NCBI RefSeq assembly: GCF_008831545.1
Contig: NZ_CP044525.1
Coordinates: 62,001-126,000 of the forward strand
Length of the DNA: 64,000 nt
DNA from: Halorussus halophilus
GTDB lineage: Archaea; Halobacteriota; Halobacteria; Halobacteriales; Haladaptataceae
Reading direction: 5' to 3'
The notes beneath the pieces are model-generated. The model worked only from the letters and a program-made list of their open reading frames with translations, made no database searches and had not been told where the DNA came from. The first letter of the stretch is position 1, and the number at the start of each line of letters is the position of its first letter. Shown here piece after piece: positions 45,289-54,768 of the stretch. The position numbers and the translations under genes are program-made.

Positions 45289-45441
45289 ATGAGCCTCACA
45301 ACGGACGACTTCAAGGAGTTCATGGTCTCGGACCCCGAGGACGATGAGGCCGTTCCCCTCGGTGATGCACTTGCAGAGCTGTCTGTCGACGTCGAAGTCG
45401 ATTCCGTCGAAGCCGTTCGCGATATCCGTGAACGATTATGA
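45289..45441 (+). CDS. Small VapB-like antitoxin
   Basis: A 50-residue acidic ORF (MSLTTDDFKEFMVSDPEDDE ... VRDIRERL) that ends ATGA-overlapped with the PIN toxin. Its size, acidity and position make it the antitoxin. It lacks a clear AbrB or ribbon-helix-helix fold, so autoregulation may be weak. Confidence 0.6.
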   Translation: MSLTTDDFKEFMVSDPEDDEAVPLGDALAELSVDVEVDSVEAVRDIRERL

Positions 45442-45827
45442 GGGTCCTGCTGGATACGAACGTTCTGGTTGCTGCGGTTACACGCGATACGCAACGTTCC
45501 GACGATGCACTCGAATTACTCAATGAAGCCGATGATGCGTACGTCTCCGTGCTGAATCTGATGGAACTCCGGAGTGTACTCACCAAAAAGAAGCAGTTTG
45601 AGCGCGACCGAATCGATCAAATTGAGCAGCGGATCACCTCACGTACCACAGTCACATTTCCGGACGCGTCAGACATGATGGCAGCTAACCAACTTCAGTC
45701 TGAAACACTGCTCTATCCGATGGATGCACTCGTCCTTACAGCCGCGAATGCTATTGATGCGACGCTTGTTTCGTTCGACAACGAGCTAGTCGAACATGGC
45801 GCAGAACAGCCCACCAACGTACTCTGA
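45438..45827 (+). CDS. vapC: PIN-domain toxin VapC
   Basis: A 129-residue PIN nuclease. Acidic residues: Asp in VLLDTNVLVAAVTRD, Glu in VLNLMELRSVLTKK, Asp in YPMDALVLTAANA, and Asp in VSFDNELVEHG. All four look present, so it should be an active RNase. It starts inside the end of the antitoxin gene. Confidence 0.88.
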   Translation: MRVLLDTNVLVAAVTRDTQRSDDALELLNEADDAYVSVLNLMELRSVLTKKKQFERDRIDQIEQRITSRTTVTFPDASDMMAANQLQSETLLYPMDALVLTAANAIDATLVSFDNELVEHGAEQPTNVL

Positions 45828-45859
45828 TCTCGTCTTCGAGACGCTATCTCTCGGCATCA

Positions 45860-46102
45860 GTGTGGCCTGCAGTCCTCGGGCATTCGCTGTTCAACACGGT
45901 GCTGGTGTACATCTATTCGAACTTCACGAGCACCATCAGTGAAACCGCAACCACGACATTCTGGGTTTACACAGTGATGAGTTGGCTCGTCTGGATTGGA
46001 CTAATCGCGGTCACTGCGCAGACTGTACGTCGTCGTGGCGCAGATGCCCCCGTGACCGTCCAGCAGCCAGCCACAACACGGATGACGTCCAACGAAGAAT
46101 AA
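45860..46102 (+). pseudogene. CPBP intramembrane protease, C-terminal remnant
   Basis: Reads WPAVLGHSLFNTVLVYIYSN then a membrane helix (FWVYTVMSWLVWIGLIAVTA). HSLFN is the His/Asn motif of the CPBP (Abi) family. The glutamate motifs that come before are missing, and GTG 45860 is not a likely start. It is a broken gene. Confidence 0.55.
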
Positions 46103-46170
46103 TCGACCAACTAGTAGATACCCAGTCCTACCTAACGGCTGATTCAGCGGGAAAGCTATCACAACAATAG

Positions 46171-46350
46171 GATTTCAACAGAGCCACCGAGGACTACAAT
46201 CTCAGTGAGATCACGAGCATTCAGTTCAACAGGGGACTTCGAAAGAGCAAGCTGAAACTACAGGGGTCGGCAATCGACGATGCATATCTAACGACGAAAC
46301 GTCACGGGCAGGCGTTCGCCAGTGCGGCCCGGGAACTGATGGCGAAATAA
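46171..46350 (+). pseudogene. PH-like/short C-terminal domain remnant
   Basis: The frame after a TAG (46168-46170) reads DFNRATEDYNLSEITSIQFN, KLKLQGSAIDDAYLTTKRHG, QAFASAARELMAK and stops at 46350. The pattern is like the end of haloarchaeal bacterial-PH proteins. There is no start codon near the front, so it is a fragment. Confidence 0.45.
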
Positions 46351-46389
46351 GACCGATTCTACCGATTTGAAGGGTGCCAGTAGTTGGGG

Positions 46390-47307
46390 CTACTGGTCGT
46401 CTAGGAGGGAGTCAGGGTTCCGGTTGTTTCGAGCCGACAACACCACACTCTCTGCATCTGCGCGAATCGACTGGTTTGTCGAGCCATAGACGAACCGTCG
46501 AAGCGGACCTATCGTAGGTGCACCGAGCACGGTAAGATCGTAGTATGTCGACTGCTCTACGATAGCGTCAGTAGTCTCTTCGGCTTCGAGAATCCACGTA
46601 GTCGTCGTTTCTGGACGCGCAATGCGTTGATAGGCCGCCTCCACAAATTCACTGGCTCTTCTTCGTTCTTCGTTCGATGGGTCCTCGTCCACGACATGCA
46701 GAATATCGATCCATGCATCGAACTGCGAGGCGATTGTCTGTGCGATATCTGCGGCCAAGCCAGAATGTGGTCCTCCCGCAATCGGAAGGAGGATCGATGG
46801 AACCTCATCGTAGCCTGGCTCTCCATTGACCACGATTACGTCACAGTCTACTGCGACACTGATTCGTTCCGGGAGATTCCGCCGAAGAACGCCGTTTGAT
46901 GTCGTACTGGGCAGGACAACAGTATCGCTATCGTACCGGTCCACCGATTCTAGTACGGCTTCGACAAGTCGCCGCCCGTACCGGAAGCTTCCGCTTACGT
47001 CCTGGGTTGTTGTCGCAGCTTCGTCCAGTGCCCATTGAAGTAGTTCGTGATCGTTTTCGTCTGGAATCCGCTCTTGCAATCCCCTCGGTGTTTGTTGGGG
47101 GACTCGAACTGGATTGACAATTTGTAGCGAGGCGTCTTTCACACGAGCGAGAGTGGCAGCGACCTTTATTTGGTCCGCTATTGCGGGGACAGATGGGTTG
47201 AGTAGTGGGACGAGTATCTGCTCACCCTCGAAGTTACCCGCGATGTACGGCCGGTCGTGGGTTGATCCCCTACCTGAAAACCAGCCGATATCGAACTGCG
47301 TGAAGCT
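46390..47307 (-). CDS. Tandem universal stress protein
   Basis: A 305-residue protein with two UspA domains (about 25-160 and 165-290). The first reads QILVPLLNPSVPAIADQIKV and VVLPSTTSNGVLRRNLPERI; the second SILLPIAGGPHSGLAADIAQ and LTVLGAPTIGPLRRFVYGST, which keeps the G-x9-G-S/T ATP loop (GAPTIGPLRRFVYGST). I chose ATG 47307 (MSFTQFDIG); the frame begins at 47331. Probably stress-linked. Confidence 0.8.
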   Translation of the reverse strand, partial: SFTQFDIGWFSGRGSTHDRPYIAGNFEGEQILVPLLNPSVPAIADQIKVAATLARVKDASLQIVNPVRVPQQTPRGLQERIPDENDHELLQWALDEAATTTQDVSGSFRYGRRLVEAVLESVDRYDSDTVVLPSTTSNGVLRRNLPERISVAVDCDVIVVNGEPGYDEVPSILLPIAGGPHSGLAADIAQTIASQFDAWIDILHVVDEDPSNEERRRASEFVEAAYQRIARPETTTTWILEAEETTDAIVEQSTYYDLTVLGAPTIGPLRRFVYGSTNQSIRADAESVVLSARNNRNPDSLLDDQ

Positions 47308-47681
47308 CATAGCGACGCATTGCGAGTACACCCCGATAAATCTAGAGGGTAGTTCAGAGCAGTGGCGCCCGCAACTCTTGCAGGGTTCTTGTTCTGAATA
47401 CTCTTCGAACCACGATCACTCAAGCAGACGGGTCGTACCTCTTCACGACAACAATGCAGCGTCTCGATACCTCAAGAGTGGATTGGTGATGGATACAATT
47501 TCGTGCGTGTCTAGACTGCTGACGGGTCAATGGTTCAGACGATGGCCAATTTGTCCGGGATGACCACCCGCTACTACTAACCAACAAATTCTCTGCTATC
47601 GCTAGGTGTTGGTTAGCTCTAGATATCACGTCGTGACGAGACCCACACCGCGTAGTGCAGAACGACACACATCAGTTACGA
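47308..47681. other. Intergenic stretch with an inverted repeat
   Basis: It holds the second CTAACCAACA repeat (47577-47616). No coding frame is convincing. Confidence 0.45.
47577..47616. repeat. CTAACCAACA inverted repeat, copy 2
   Basis: CTAACCAACA (47577-47586) and TGTTGGTTAG (47607-47616), perfect arms 20 bases apart. It lies between the ends/starts of genes at 47307 and 47682. Confidence 0.7.
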
Positions 47682-48224
47682 CTACTCGTCAGTTGTGGAC
47701 TCAAGTACGATATCCACGGCCGTCTTGTTCGAAGGCCCAACCGACTCATGGTGTGCAAAACGCGCAATCTGTGCTTGTGCGTCTGCGACAGTGACAGTAC
47801 CAAGCGCCATCTCATCCAAGAGGTCGGTATACAATTCCAGTTCAGCAGTTACATCGTCCATGATCTGTTCGCGTGCATCTCGATACGACTGTTCTTCATC
47901 GATGAACACGGCGAGTTTCGTACTGTACTCGCGCAAATTTGCTTTCGATTGCTCACTGACTGCGGGATGGTCAAGCAACGCAGTCGCCGATAATTCCATC
48001 ACGTCCGATTCGTTCGTTGTGGCTTGTATCTCGCTCCGAGCGAACTGCTTTACCATCTCAAATTTCGACAGTAGTTCAGTCCGCTCGTCCACACTCGAGT
48101 CAAGCCAGTCCTCTATTATCGAGATAGCAGTCCCGACAGCCTCAATCCGGCTTGCGAGCAGCTGATCGAACTCGACAGTACTCTCAGAGCCAACAACCTG
48201 CACTCTCTCCACAAACGTCGCCAT
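47682..48224 (-). CDS. Helical hypothetical protein
   Basis: A 180-residue, almost fully helical acidic protein (VEFDQLLASRIEAVGTAISI, IIEDWLDSSVDERTELLSKF, EEQSYRDAREQIMDDVTAEL). Coiled-coil contacts are likely. No membrane span, metal site or enzyme motif is seen. ATG 48224 is preferred to 48230. It stands between two copies of the CTAACCAACA repeat. Confidence 0.55.
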   Translation of the reverse strand: MATFVERVQVVGSESTVEFDQLLASRIEAVGTAISIIEDWLDSSVDERTELLSKFEMVKQFARSEIQATTNESDVMELSATALLDHPAVSEQSKANLREYSTKLAVFIDEEQSYRDAREQIMDDVTAELELYTDLLDEMALGTVTVADAQAQIARFAHHESVGPSNKTAVDIVLESTTDE

Positions 48225-48769
48225 CAGCACCCTCCGAAACGCTTGCCCAATAGTCGTACACCCCTCGAACCAGTATCGACAGAATAGCTATGACTGGTCG
48301 GGCAGTGTGTGGGTGACGGCTGATGTCGTCTCATATGTCCTCTTGGCGCTATCCTCACTTTGTTCTCTCGGGCACCCTGTAAGGGGCCATACAAATGACA
48401 CCGTGGTCGAAAACGCGTTCATGACGGTGGATGCATTGGTCAAGGAGGGACGTGAGTATTACTGGCCAGTAACACCGGAGAGTATACCAGTAGTACCTGC
48501 GAGGATGTCTCATATGGAGGTCCTCGTTTTCACGATATCGAGAAACCTTCGGAAAGAATGCACTATCCACGAAATCGGCTTGCAATCAGACTACCTGACT
48601 GGAATCTAGCTAACCAACAGAGTGGAAGAATAATTCTAATCTGTTGGTTAGCTGCTCAACGATGAGAGTTCAGTACTCCAGCAAGAATCAATCACGGATC
48701 GGATTCTATTATCTGAATGTACTGAGGACCACATTTTTGTAGCTACCATTACCGCATCTTAGACAACAA
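48225..48769. other. 545-base stretch with an inverted repeat, no gene
   Basis: A 100-residue plus frame (48307-48609) has poor composition and no similarity. The strongest signal is the third CTAACCAACA repeat at 48608-48653. The promoter of the lipoprotein gene should lie at 48700-48760. Confidence 0.4.
48608..48653. repeat. CTAACCAACA inverted repeat, copy 3
   Basis: AGCTAACCAACAGA (48608-48621) and TCTGTTGGTTAGCT (48640-48653): perfect 14-base arms, the longest of the four copies. The distance between the 10-base cores is 22. Confidence 0.75.
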
Positions 48770-49912
48770 GTGAAACACCTTCGGATTCTCACGGTAATCG
48801 TTCTCGTCGTCCTCGCAGGTTGCGGTGGGACACTCTCTGAAACACCTACCTCAACAACCCAGGAGCAGACGACACAGAAATCAACCTCAATACAAACCAC
48901 TACGACACCCGAGACAGCCACCGAAACTCCAACTGAAACAACAACGGACACCGTATCCCAAACGACATCGACGAGCACTCAAGCCACGACAAGTCAGCAA
49001 GCCACCGAACAATCAGCCGACAATCCATGGAACAGGTACCGAGTGACAGTCGGCATCGACCAGAACGCAAACCTGTCGCGGGATATTCGACCACTGGTCA
49101 ATGAGACGCTTCGGTACTGGAACGAGAACGCAACCCGGTACGGTGACTACGACGTACAATTCGTCTCTACTCCAAGTAGTGATGCTGACCTCGTCGTCAA
49201 CTTCACTGCGAACGTGACGAAGTGTGGCATCGAGCGAGACAATCGGACACTTGGGTGTGCCCCAATCTTGGAACCCAATTCGAAAGTCGATCAGGAAACC
49301 GTCGAAATTGAAGCGGGATATACGAACAAGACGACACTGAAGATTTTGAAACACGAGTTCGGTCACGTGATGGGACTCGAGCACGGCGCGGAGCCAATGC
49401 CACTCATGGCCGCTGTCGACAACGAAACGGAGAGGTGGCCTGATCGAAACCTCGCGGACCGTGCGTGGCCGCGGCAATCGAGTAATCTCTCCGTTTACTA
49501 CTCACTTGAGAATGTCTCTGAACCAGACCGAGAGGAGTATCGCGAGCAGATACAGCACGCGCTCGATTACTACGCGAACGGCGCAGACGGTTACGTGCCA
49601 GCAAACGTCTCGTTCACTCGGACGACGAACCAGTCTGGGGCAGATGTAGTGGTCGAATTTCCAGAGAGTACTGAGTGCGGTGGCGAGCGTGTTGAGGAGG
49701 GGTCGTGTGCGTCTCAATGGGTTATAAACACGGACCAAGACGAGGCCGCAGAATACCTCGGGACCACGGAAATCGCAATCATGGGAATGGATGCAGATGC
49801 TGTTGGTTGGCACGTCGGCGTCTGGTTAGCTGACTCGTTCGGTCTTGAGGAACGACCACCGCCATTCGTCGATGCAGACTACGACGAACGCCGAGACGAG
49901 TGGTGGAACTGA
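48770..49912 (+). CDS. Lipoprotein zinc metalloprotease
   Basis: A 380-residue protein from GTG 48770. A signal with lipobox (LVVLAGCGG) anchors it outside the cell. A Thr-rich linker (about 25-85) would hold it off the membrane. The catalytic domain has HEFGHVMGLEHG, the HExxHxxGxxH metzincin/matrixin zinc site with Glu as catalyst. A Met-turn candidate is MPLMAAV 8-14 residues later. The C-terminal part is a second domain repeating the start of the first (YREQIQHALDYYANGADGYV versus LVNETLRYWNENATRYGDYD) without the zinc site. It probably digests surface or secreted protein. Confidence 0.8.
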   Translation: MKHLRILTVIVLVVLAGCGGTLSETPTSTTQEQTTQKSTSIQTTTTPETATETPTETTTDTVSQTTSTSTQATTSQQATEQSADNPWNRYRVTVGIDQNANLSRDIRPLVNETLRYWNENATRYGDYDVQFVSTPSSDADLVVNFTANVTKCGIERDNRTLGCAPILEPNSKVDQETVEIEAGYTNKTTLKILKHEFGHVMGLEHGAEPMPLMAAVDNETERWPDRNLADRAWPRQSSNLSVYYSLENVSEPDREEYREQIQHALDYYANGADGYVPANVSFTRTTNQSGADVVVEFPESTECGGERVEEGSCASQWVINTDQDEAAEYLGTTEIAIMGMDADAVGWHVGVWLADSFGLEERPPPFVDADYDERRDEWWN

Positions 49913-49998
49913 CGGTAGCAGCGTTCGATTACTGGGGTAGTTGACACCCGTGCTTGCTTCAGCGGTTCTATCCAGTAGACGGGGGTGATTGGAACGTA

Positions 49999-50892
49999 CT
50001 ACGCCGTCCTCTCGGAGTACGAGTCGTGATCGAGCTCGTCATACAGTACGTCGAGGAACGATTGGGGCTGTTCCAGTTTTGGGTCGTCACCAGAGTCGTC
50101 AATCACGTGGAGTGGCCACCCATAGCGGTCGCTCGCCTCTCTGGCGACCCCGAGTCGTATGGCGCGGTCCTCCCTCCCCCAGATCAGTATCGTCGGAACT
50201 GTAATTCGCGCTAACTTCTCCGGTGATATCGTTGGCACCGCGACTTCTTTCATGAGTGTCCGCATAGCGGCCTTCACACTTGGCGTACGTGCTCGTTCGA
50301 GATTGTACGCCAAGAACGGCTTCCAGTCGTCGCCCAACTGCTCGATCAGTTCGTTCCGGTCGGCCAGACACTGATCGAGAAAACTGTGGTACGCACGGTC
50401 CGTCGGTCGTACGAGGAATCGGAATAGCCCGAACGCGAATCGTGCGGATGGCCAGAAGCGGTCTAGACCTAACGAATCTACGAGCACTAACTGTTGGATC
50501 CGATCCCCCTGGTTACTTGCGAAGCGGGCCGCGATAGCGCCACCGAGCAGATGTCCGACCAGTGTCGGTGGCACCGAGCACGTTTCCTCTATCAATTCGT
50601 CGAGCCACCGGGTCACTGAGTCTGCGTTCAAATCATTGGTAGTGACAGTTGATGCGCCGTGACCGGGGAGGTCGGGGACGATAACGCGATGGGTCGTCAC
50701 GAGATCCGGGATGACTCGTATCCACCAGAACGCGGACTCTCCCGGACCGTGAAGCAGGACGATTGGCGGGCCGTCACCACCCTCAAGAATCGCGGTCGAA
50801 ACCCCGGCCAGTTGCAACCGTCGTTCCGTGACGGGAAGCGAATCGAGTAACTGTGCTCGAGCGTCGTCCGATTGGTGTTCCTGTACAGTCAT
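49999..50892 (-). CDS. Alpha/beta hydrolase with changed catalytic residues
   Basis: A 297-residue alpha/beta-hydrolase fold: oxyanion HGPGESAFWW, VIVPDLPGHGAST, nucleophile elbow, lid FRFLVRPTDRAYHSFLDQCL, and the acid strand ILIWGREDRAIRLGVA. The elbow reads GHLLGG where GHSLGG is usual, so the Ser nucleophile is Leu. The place of the catalytic His reads SGDDPKLEQP (usually SGHDP...). Two of three catalytic residues are gone while the fold is kept. It is likely not a hydrolase. It follows the methyltransferase gene by 20 bases. Confidence 0.8.
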   Translation of the reverse strand: MTVQEHQSDDARAQLLDSLPVTERRLQLAGVSTAILEGGDGPPIVLLHGPGESAFWWIRVIPDLVTTHRVIVPDLPGHGASTVTTNDLNADSVTRWLDELIEETCSVPPTLVGHLLGGAIAARFASNQGDRIQQLVLVDSLGLDRFWPSARFAFGLFRFLVRPTDRAYHSFLDQCLADRNELIEQLGDDWKPFLAYNLERARTPSVKAAMRTLMKEVAVPTISPEKLARITVPTILIWGREDRAIRLGVAREASDRYGWPLHVIDDSGDDPKLEQPQSFLDVLYDELDHDSYSERTA

Positions 50893-50912
50893 TGGTTTCA
50901 GTGTGAAATTGC

Positions 50913-51737
50913 TTATTTCGTCCCGACACCGATGTTGACCGTGTTGTTCAACACGGCGGGAGCGCTCCCTCCAGACCGTTCGGTTAGTTTGTCATCCAGT
51001 TCCTCCCGAGCCTCGGCTTGCTGCTGGTCTGTTAAATCGGCGACCAACTCCGCCCCGATTGGATTGCTGGCGGTCACCCAGTCCCACAACTGTGCACCGG
51101 ATCGAAACTCCAACCGATGGTTTGTGGTCTCCACCTGAATATCCATCAGGCCGGCAGCAGCCAGTTCGTCACGCAATCTCTCGGGGTCCGACACCTGGAA
51201 GGGTAACAGCGGAGGGTCGACTGGGAGCCCTGCGAAGTCAGGGACGACAACCGTCACGGCATCGATGAAGAATCGAAGGAATTCGAGTTCCGAAGGTTGC
51301 CCCATTGTGACCAGTAACACGTGCCCACCGGGCTTGGTAACGCGCGTTAGTTCGCTCAGTCCCCGTGGCAGATCGGGGAACAACATGACTCCGAACTGTG
51401 AGCCAGCGATGTCGAAGGTGTCGTCCTCGAGTTCGAGGCTGTGACCGTCCATAACACGCGCTTCTAAGTTAGACAGTCCTTCCTCACGTGCCCGTACTTC
51501 GAGTTGCTCGACCATGGTTGGAGAAATGTCCGTTGCCAGCACTCGCGCGCCCCTTCGTGCTGCGGGAATACTCAGTGCACCACTGCCAGCCGCAACATCC
51601 AGTACTTGCATCTCCGGGCGAAGTTCGACCCGCCTAAGAGCCCGCTCTGCGACCGCCATATTCGATGACGTAACGTAGTCATCGTACGCAGATGCGATAG
51701 CAGTCCATGCATCCTGAATCTCTGCTTGATCGGCCAT
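50913..51737 (-). CDS. SAM-dependent methyltransferase
   Basis: A 274-residue class I methyltransferase like UbiE: motif I VLDVAAGSGALSIPAARRGA, acidic ATDISPTMVEQLEVRA, motif II ARVMDGHSLELEDDTFD, and LSELTRVTKPGGHVLLVTMG. The C-terminal part is unusual in substrate binding. ATG 51737 (MADQAEIQDAW) is preferred to the frame start at 52046. It is upstream of the degenerate hydrolase and downstream of a FilR1 regulator, all on the minus strand. Confidence 0.88.
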   Translation of the reverse strand: MADQAEIQDAWTAIASAYDDYVTSSNMAVAERALRRVELRPEMQVLDVAAGSGALSIPAARRGARVLATDISPTMVEQLEVRAREEGLSNLEARVMDGHSLELEDDTFDIAGSQFGVMLFPDLPRGLSELTRVTKPGGHVLLVTMGQPSELEFLRFFIDAVTVVVPDFAGLPVDPPLLPFQVSDPERLRDELAAAGLMDIQVETTNHRLEFRSGAQLWDWVTASNPIGAELVADLTDQQQAEAREELDDKLTERSGGSAPAVLNNTVNIGVGTK

Positions 51738-51930
51738 GATGCCTCTGATTCGGGTACGCCAGCCAGATACATCTAAATATCCTGTGAAATATTTCACCCT
51801 GTGAAGAACTACTTGGATTCGCGACACAGACAGGGTGCAGTCTGAACCCTGTATCGCGAAGACCAACCGAGTAAGCTGATGACCACCGGACAGCACGATG
51901 GCCGTCGAACGTTCCGTCTCCACACCCACG

Positions 51931-52755
51931 CTACGAAAGTAAGTCCGACGAGACGTGCGTTTCGAATGCTTGTGGGTCGACGAGTTTCGCCTCCTCGCGG
52001 ACACGTTCGAAGGTAGAGATAGCCCAGTCTCGGGCTTCCGGTGCATCCGTGTCGATGACAGCAGTCAGTGCCCCTGTCTCCGTGTCGTGACAGCAGATTC
52101 CGGCGCGATCATCGACGATACCGAGTCCGCACCGTGATCGGTCGGGAAGGTCGTCGTGAACGAAGATAGTGCAGTGGTCACACGATGCGGCCTCCATAAC
52201 TCGGTCAGGATTCCAACGGAGGGTCTTCTCGAGTGCTGTCGGCGAGTACACGTACTCTAGCTCCATACCGTCGAGGACTCCTTGGCAAACTGTCTCGTTG
52301 CTGATCGACTTGAACACGATACTGTCGAACCCCCGCAGTCGAGTGGTTCCCTCGATAAGGTGGGTTAGTCGCTCAATCGGTTCGTACGGGTAGCCCGGTC
52401 CAGGATATGAGACCACTGCATCGGCGAAGAGGTCGACGGAAAATCCGTCCATCTCCCGTGGAAGCCAGTGCCAGACGTCGCGGAGTTTGCGTTCGGTCTT
52501 CATCGCTTCGTGGAAGTCGAGAAATCGGTCTGCAACGAATTCGCCAAGGGGTGTCAGTTCGTACGTTGGTCCATTGCGGACAATCCATCGGCGGTCTTCG
52601 AAGTCGGTGAGGATTCGACTCATGGTCGGTGAGGAGGCTTCTGTTGCGGTGCGGAGTTCTCGTCTGTCGAGTGGGCCTTCGGTGAGTTCTTCTAGGACAC
52701 CGATTCGGTGGTTGGATCTGGCGAGAAAGTCGATTTCTTCGAGTACAGCATCCAT
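51931..52755 (-). CDS. FilR1-type winged-helix regulator
   Basis: A 274-residue regulator. The N-terminal winged helix (IDFLARSNHRIGVLEELTEG, LRTATEASSPTMSRILTDFE, DRRWIVRNGPTYELTPLGEF) is followed by a FilR1-like ligand domain (about 110-265: FDSIVFKSISNETVCQGVLD, CTIFVHDDLPDRSRCGLGIV). A CGxGIVDD stretch is a family mark. ATG 52755 is preferred to 52770. TAGTATAAGG just upstream at about 52775 may be its promoter. It may control the methyltransferase operon. Confidence 0.8.
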   Translation of the reverse strand: MDAVLEEIDFLARSNHRIGVLEELTEGPLDRRELRTATEASSPTMSRILTDFEDRRWIVRNGPTYELTPLGEFVADRFLDFHEAMKTERKLRDVWHWLPREMDGFSVDLFADAVVSYPGPGYPYEPIERLTHLIEGTTRLRGFDSIVFKSISNETVCQGVLDGMELEYVYSPTALEKTLRWNPDRVMEAASCDHCTIFVHDDLPDRSRCGLGIVDDRAGICCHDTETGALTAVIDTDAPEARDWAISTFERVREEAKLVDPQAFETHVSSDLLS

Positions 52756-52899
52756 GTCATGAGTATGCATGGCATAGTATAAGGTATATCGGTAGACGTG
52801 ACCCGTTCAAGACGAAGACACACATTCTATACCGTCGGGTATTCGCTATTTGGTGGGTCGAACGGATTCTGATTACCGATACGAAACACTGACCAGCAG

Positions 52900-53319
52900 T
52901 CAAGCGAATGGAGACGGGACTTCTTCGGGGTCGAAATCATCGATGTAGTCGTTGACGATTCGTGTTGAGACCCCTGCTGCGACGACTTCTGGAATTCGGT
53001 GTTCGTGGTCCTGATACAGATAGCGAGCCACACCCGCAATTACTCCGATTAGGAGTCCAACGCCACCGAGGAGTTTGACGTCAAGCGAATACCAGAATCC
53101 GAAAACGACCGCCGTAATTGGTGGTAGGATCGCGACTGTGAGCGACCCTAACAGTCTGCGTTGTCGAGCCTCTGTCTCGTGGGCTGCAACGATCGGGTCA
53201 CCGTCACCTGCTGGAACAGCCCGATAGACGTCACCATTGTACCGAAGGACATCGAAGTAGTCTGGCGTTCCGGACACCGATTCACCACCTGCGATCGATT
53301 CTGTATCTGCGGTAGTCAT
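52900..53319 (-). CDS. Small membrane protein
   Basis: A 139-residue protein with two membrane helices (LLGSLTVAILPPITAVVFGF and LGGVGLLIGVIAGVARYL). The N-terminus is cytoplasmic with PDYFDVLRYNGDVYRAVPAG, and the C-terminus is charged (NDYIDDFDPEEVPSP). No family recognised. It lies between the FilR1 gene and the replication origin. Confidence 0.6.
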   Translation of the reverse strand: MTTADTESIAGGESVSGTPDYFDVLRYNGDVYRAVPAGDGDPIVAAHETEARQRRLLGSLTVAILPPITAVVFGFWYSLDVKLLGGVGLLIGVIAGVARYLYQDHEHRIPEVVAAGVSTRIVNDYIDDFDPEEVPSPFA

Positions 53320-53609
53320 ACGCTGGTATTAGTATTCGTTCAAAAAACTATTCGGGTCGTTGTCTCGACGAGGCTAGCACGTATTCCGATGTGAAGAAGG
53401 ACTGGTACCGCAGGGATCGACCAGGATCATCACCGAAAATCATGCTGACACTGAAGTCCTTCATGACGGTTTTATGGGATTTGCAAGCTCACAACGACGA
53501 TTACCCTAGCGGAGTCGTCTTACTAGTCTCGATCGCAGACTTCCTCCCCAGAATTTCACCAGAAAAGGACGACGATGAAAACGCAGTGAATCTCGGTGCC
53601 GGTTCTCGA
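53320..53609. other. Spacer between the membrane-protein gene and the origin
   Basis: No gene is supported. It should carry the minus-strand promoter for 52900-53319 and leads into the first ORB at 53610. Confidence 0.35.
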
Positions 53610-54728
53610 CACCCCCAATCAAGACTGTAAATGCCCAACGATTCCTCCTTGAGACTATCCTCGAATGCAACTCCCTCATATAGATATTATGCTGTCAATT
53701 AGTAGAAATTTCAATAGAGGTTCGTGAGAGTGGTCCAAGGAGTTCGGGTTGGAAGGTCCTGAGGGGAGTTCGTTGGATTCGGGTGGTGGATAACTGCGTT
53801 GTATTCCCCCACCCCTTGTCCAGAGTGTATTCGGGAGGGAGGGTGGGGGTGGCCATCCACGAGAAGTCCAGCAACTATTAGGTCGTAAGTGGCGGAGATT
53901 CGGACTTGAAGGCGTTTACTGGGTGTTCTCGAGTGATAGAGTATGAGAGTTTGGGTGGTCGTTTTCTGGTCGACCAGACGAATACCGTATTCGTCTTCTA
54001 TCGTATGCTGAATACGCTTGGAGAACTGTTTGGAAGGGGATATAATAAAACCACTAGATTACAGTAATCGTATTGACTTGTTTGGGACGGCTGTCAACCC
54101 CAGAATCTCTCGACTCCGGAATCTTTGCAGTAGACGTCCTGAAGCGCAGCGATTATGTGATTTCGCCGATTTGACTGATACGACCGACTCCACCACTATT
54201 CTGTTACAGTCTGGACGAGGGGTGTGGGGACGATTCTTGACGTCGATTCACCTCGACTCAAAAAATTCTGTTCGAACGCTCCTCCTGGATGTGAGTTTTC
54301 GAGGTTTGAAGAATCGCCGTACTGGTGGTCACTCGAGTGTGGATTCGTTTTGTGTTCGCGGTTGTCATCGGTAGCACCCGGTCGATTTCTGCGAATTACA
54401 CTCTTGACCGGGGGTGTATGATGAAGTCGTATCGCCGCTCGGTGTTCGACGATACTTTGACGACCGACTCTTTCTCATTACACTCTTGATTAGGGGTGTA
54501 TGGAGAACTCCGAGTTGTATTTGGGGAGCGGGTCGATTATTCACTCTGGACGAGGGGTGTATGCCGCACGTCAGACACACCGCGTTATACAGTTTGGACG
54601 AGGGGTGACCAGAACACCCAGTCCCAGATTATCACTCGGGACCAGCTATACCTCTCCTCTGAGTGATACTCAACTCAACCCGCGCCTCAGTAGAACCACT
54701 CCCCGATTTACACTCTTGTCGAGGTATG
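53610..54728. other. ori: Replication origin with inverted ORB repeats
   Basis: At least eight origin recognition boxes are seen. Consensus: TTACACTCTTGA, then a few bases, then GGGGTG. Reverse-facing: 53610-53632 and 53810-53830. Forward-facing: 54203-54224, 54395-54416, 54477-54498, 54537-54559, 54585-54607 and a worn one at 54706-54728; another worn copy is near 54628-54650. AT-rich unwinding candidates are 53663-53715 and 54035-54090. A G-rich tract is at 53832-53848. The orc1/cdc6 gene starts 40 bases after the last box. This is the typical haloarchaeal layout. Confidence 0.9.
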
Positions 54729-54768
54729 CGAACAATTAAGGGATGGGGTCACGCGCTATGGGACAACG

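Noticed and set aside
48307-48609. 100-codon plus frame
   Set aside because: Composition is not haloarchaeal and its end runs into an inverted repeat.
54203-54728. Regularly repeated units that could be a CRISPR array
   Set aside because: Spacing is irregular (40-190 bases), units are degenerate and face both ways, and they fit ORB boxes beside orc1.
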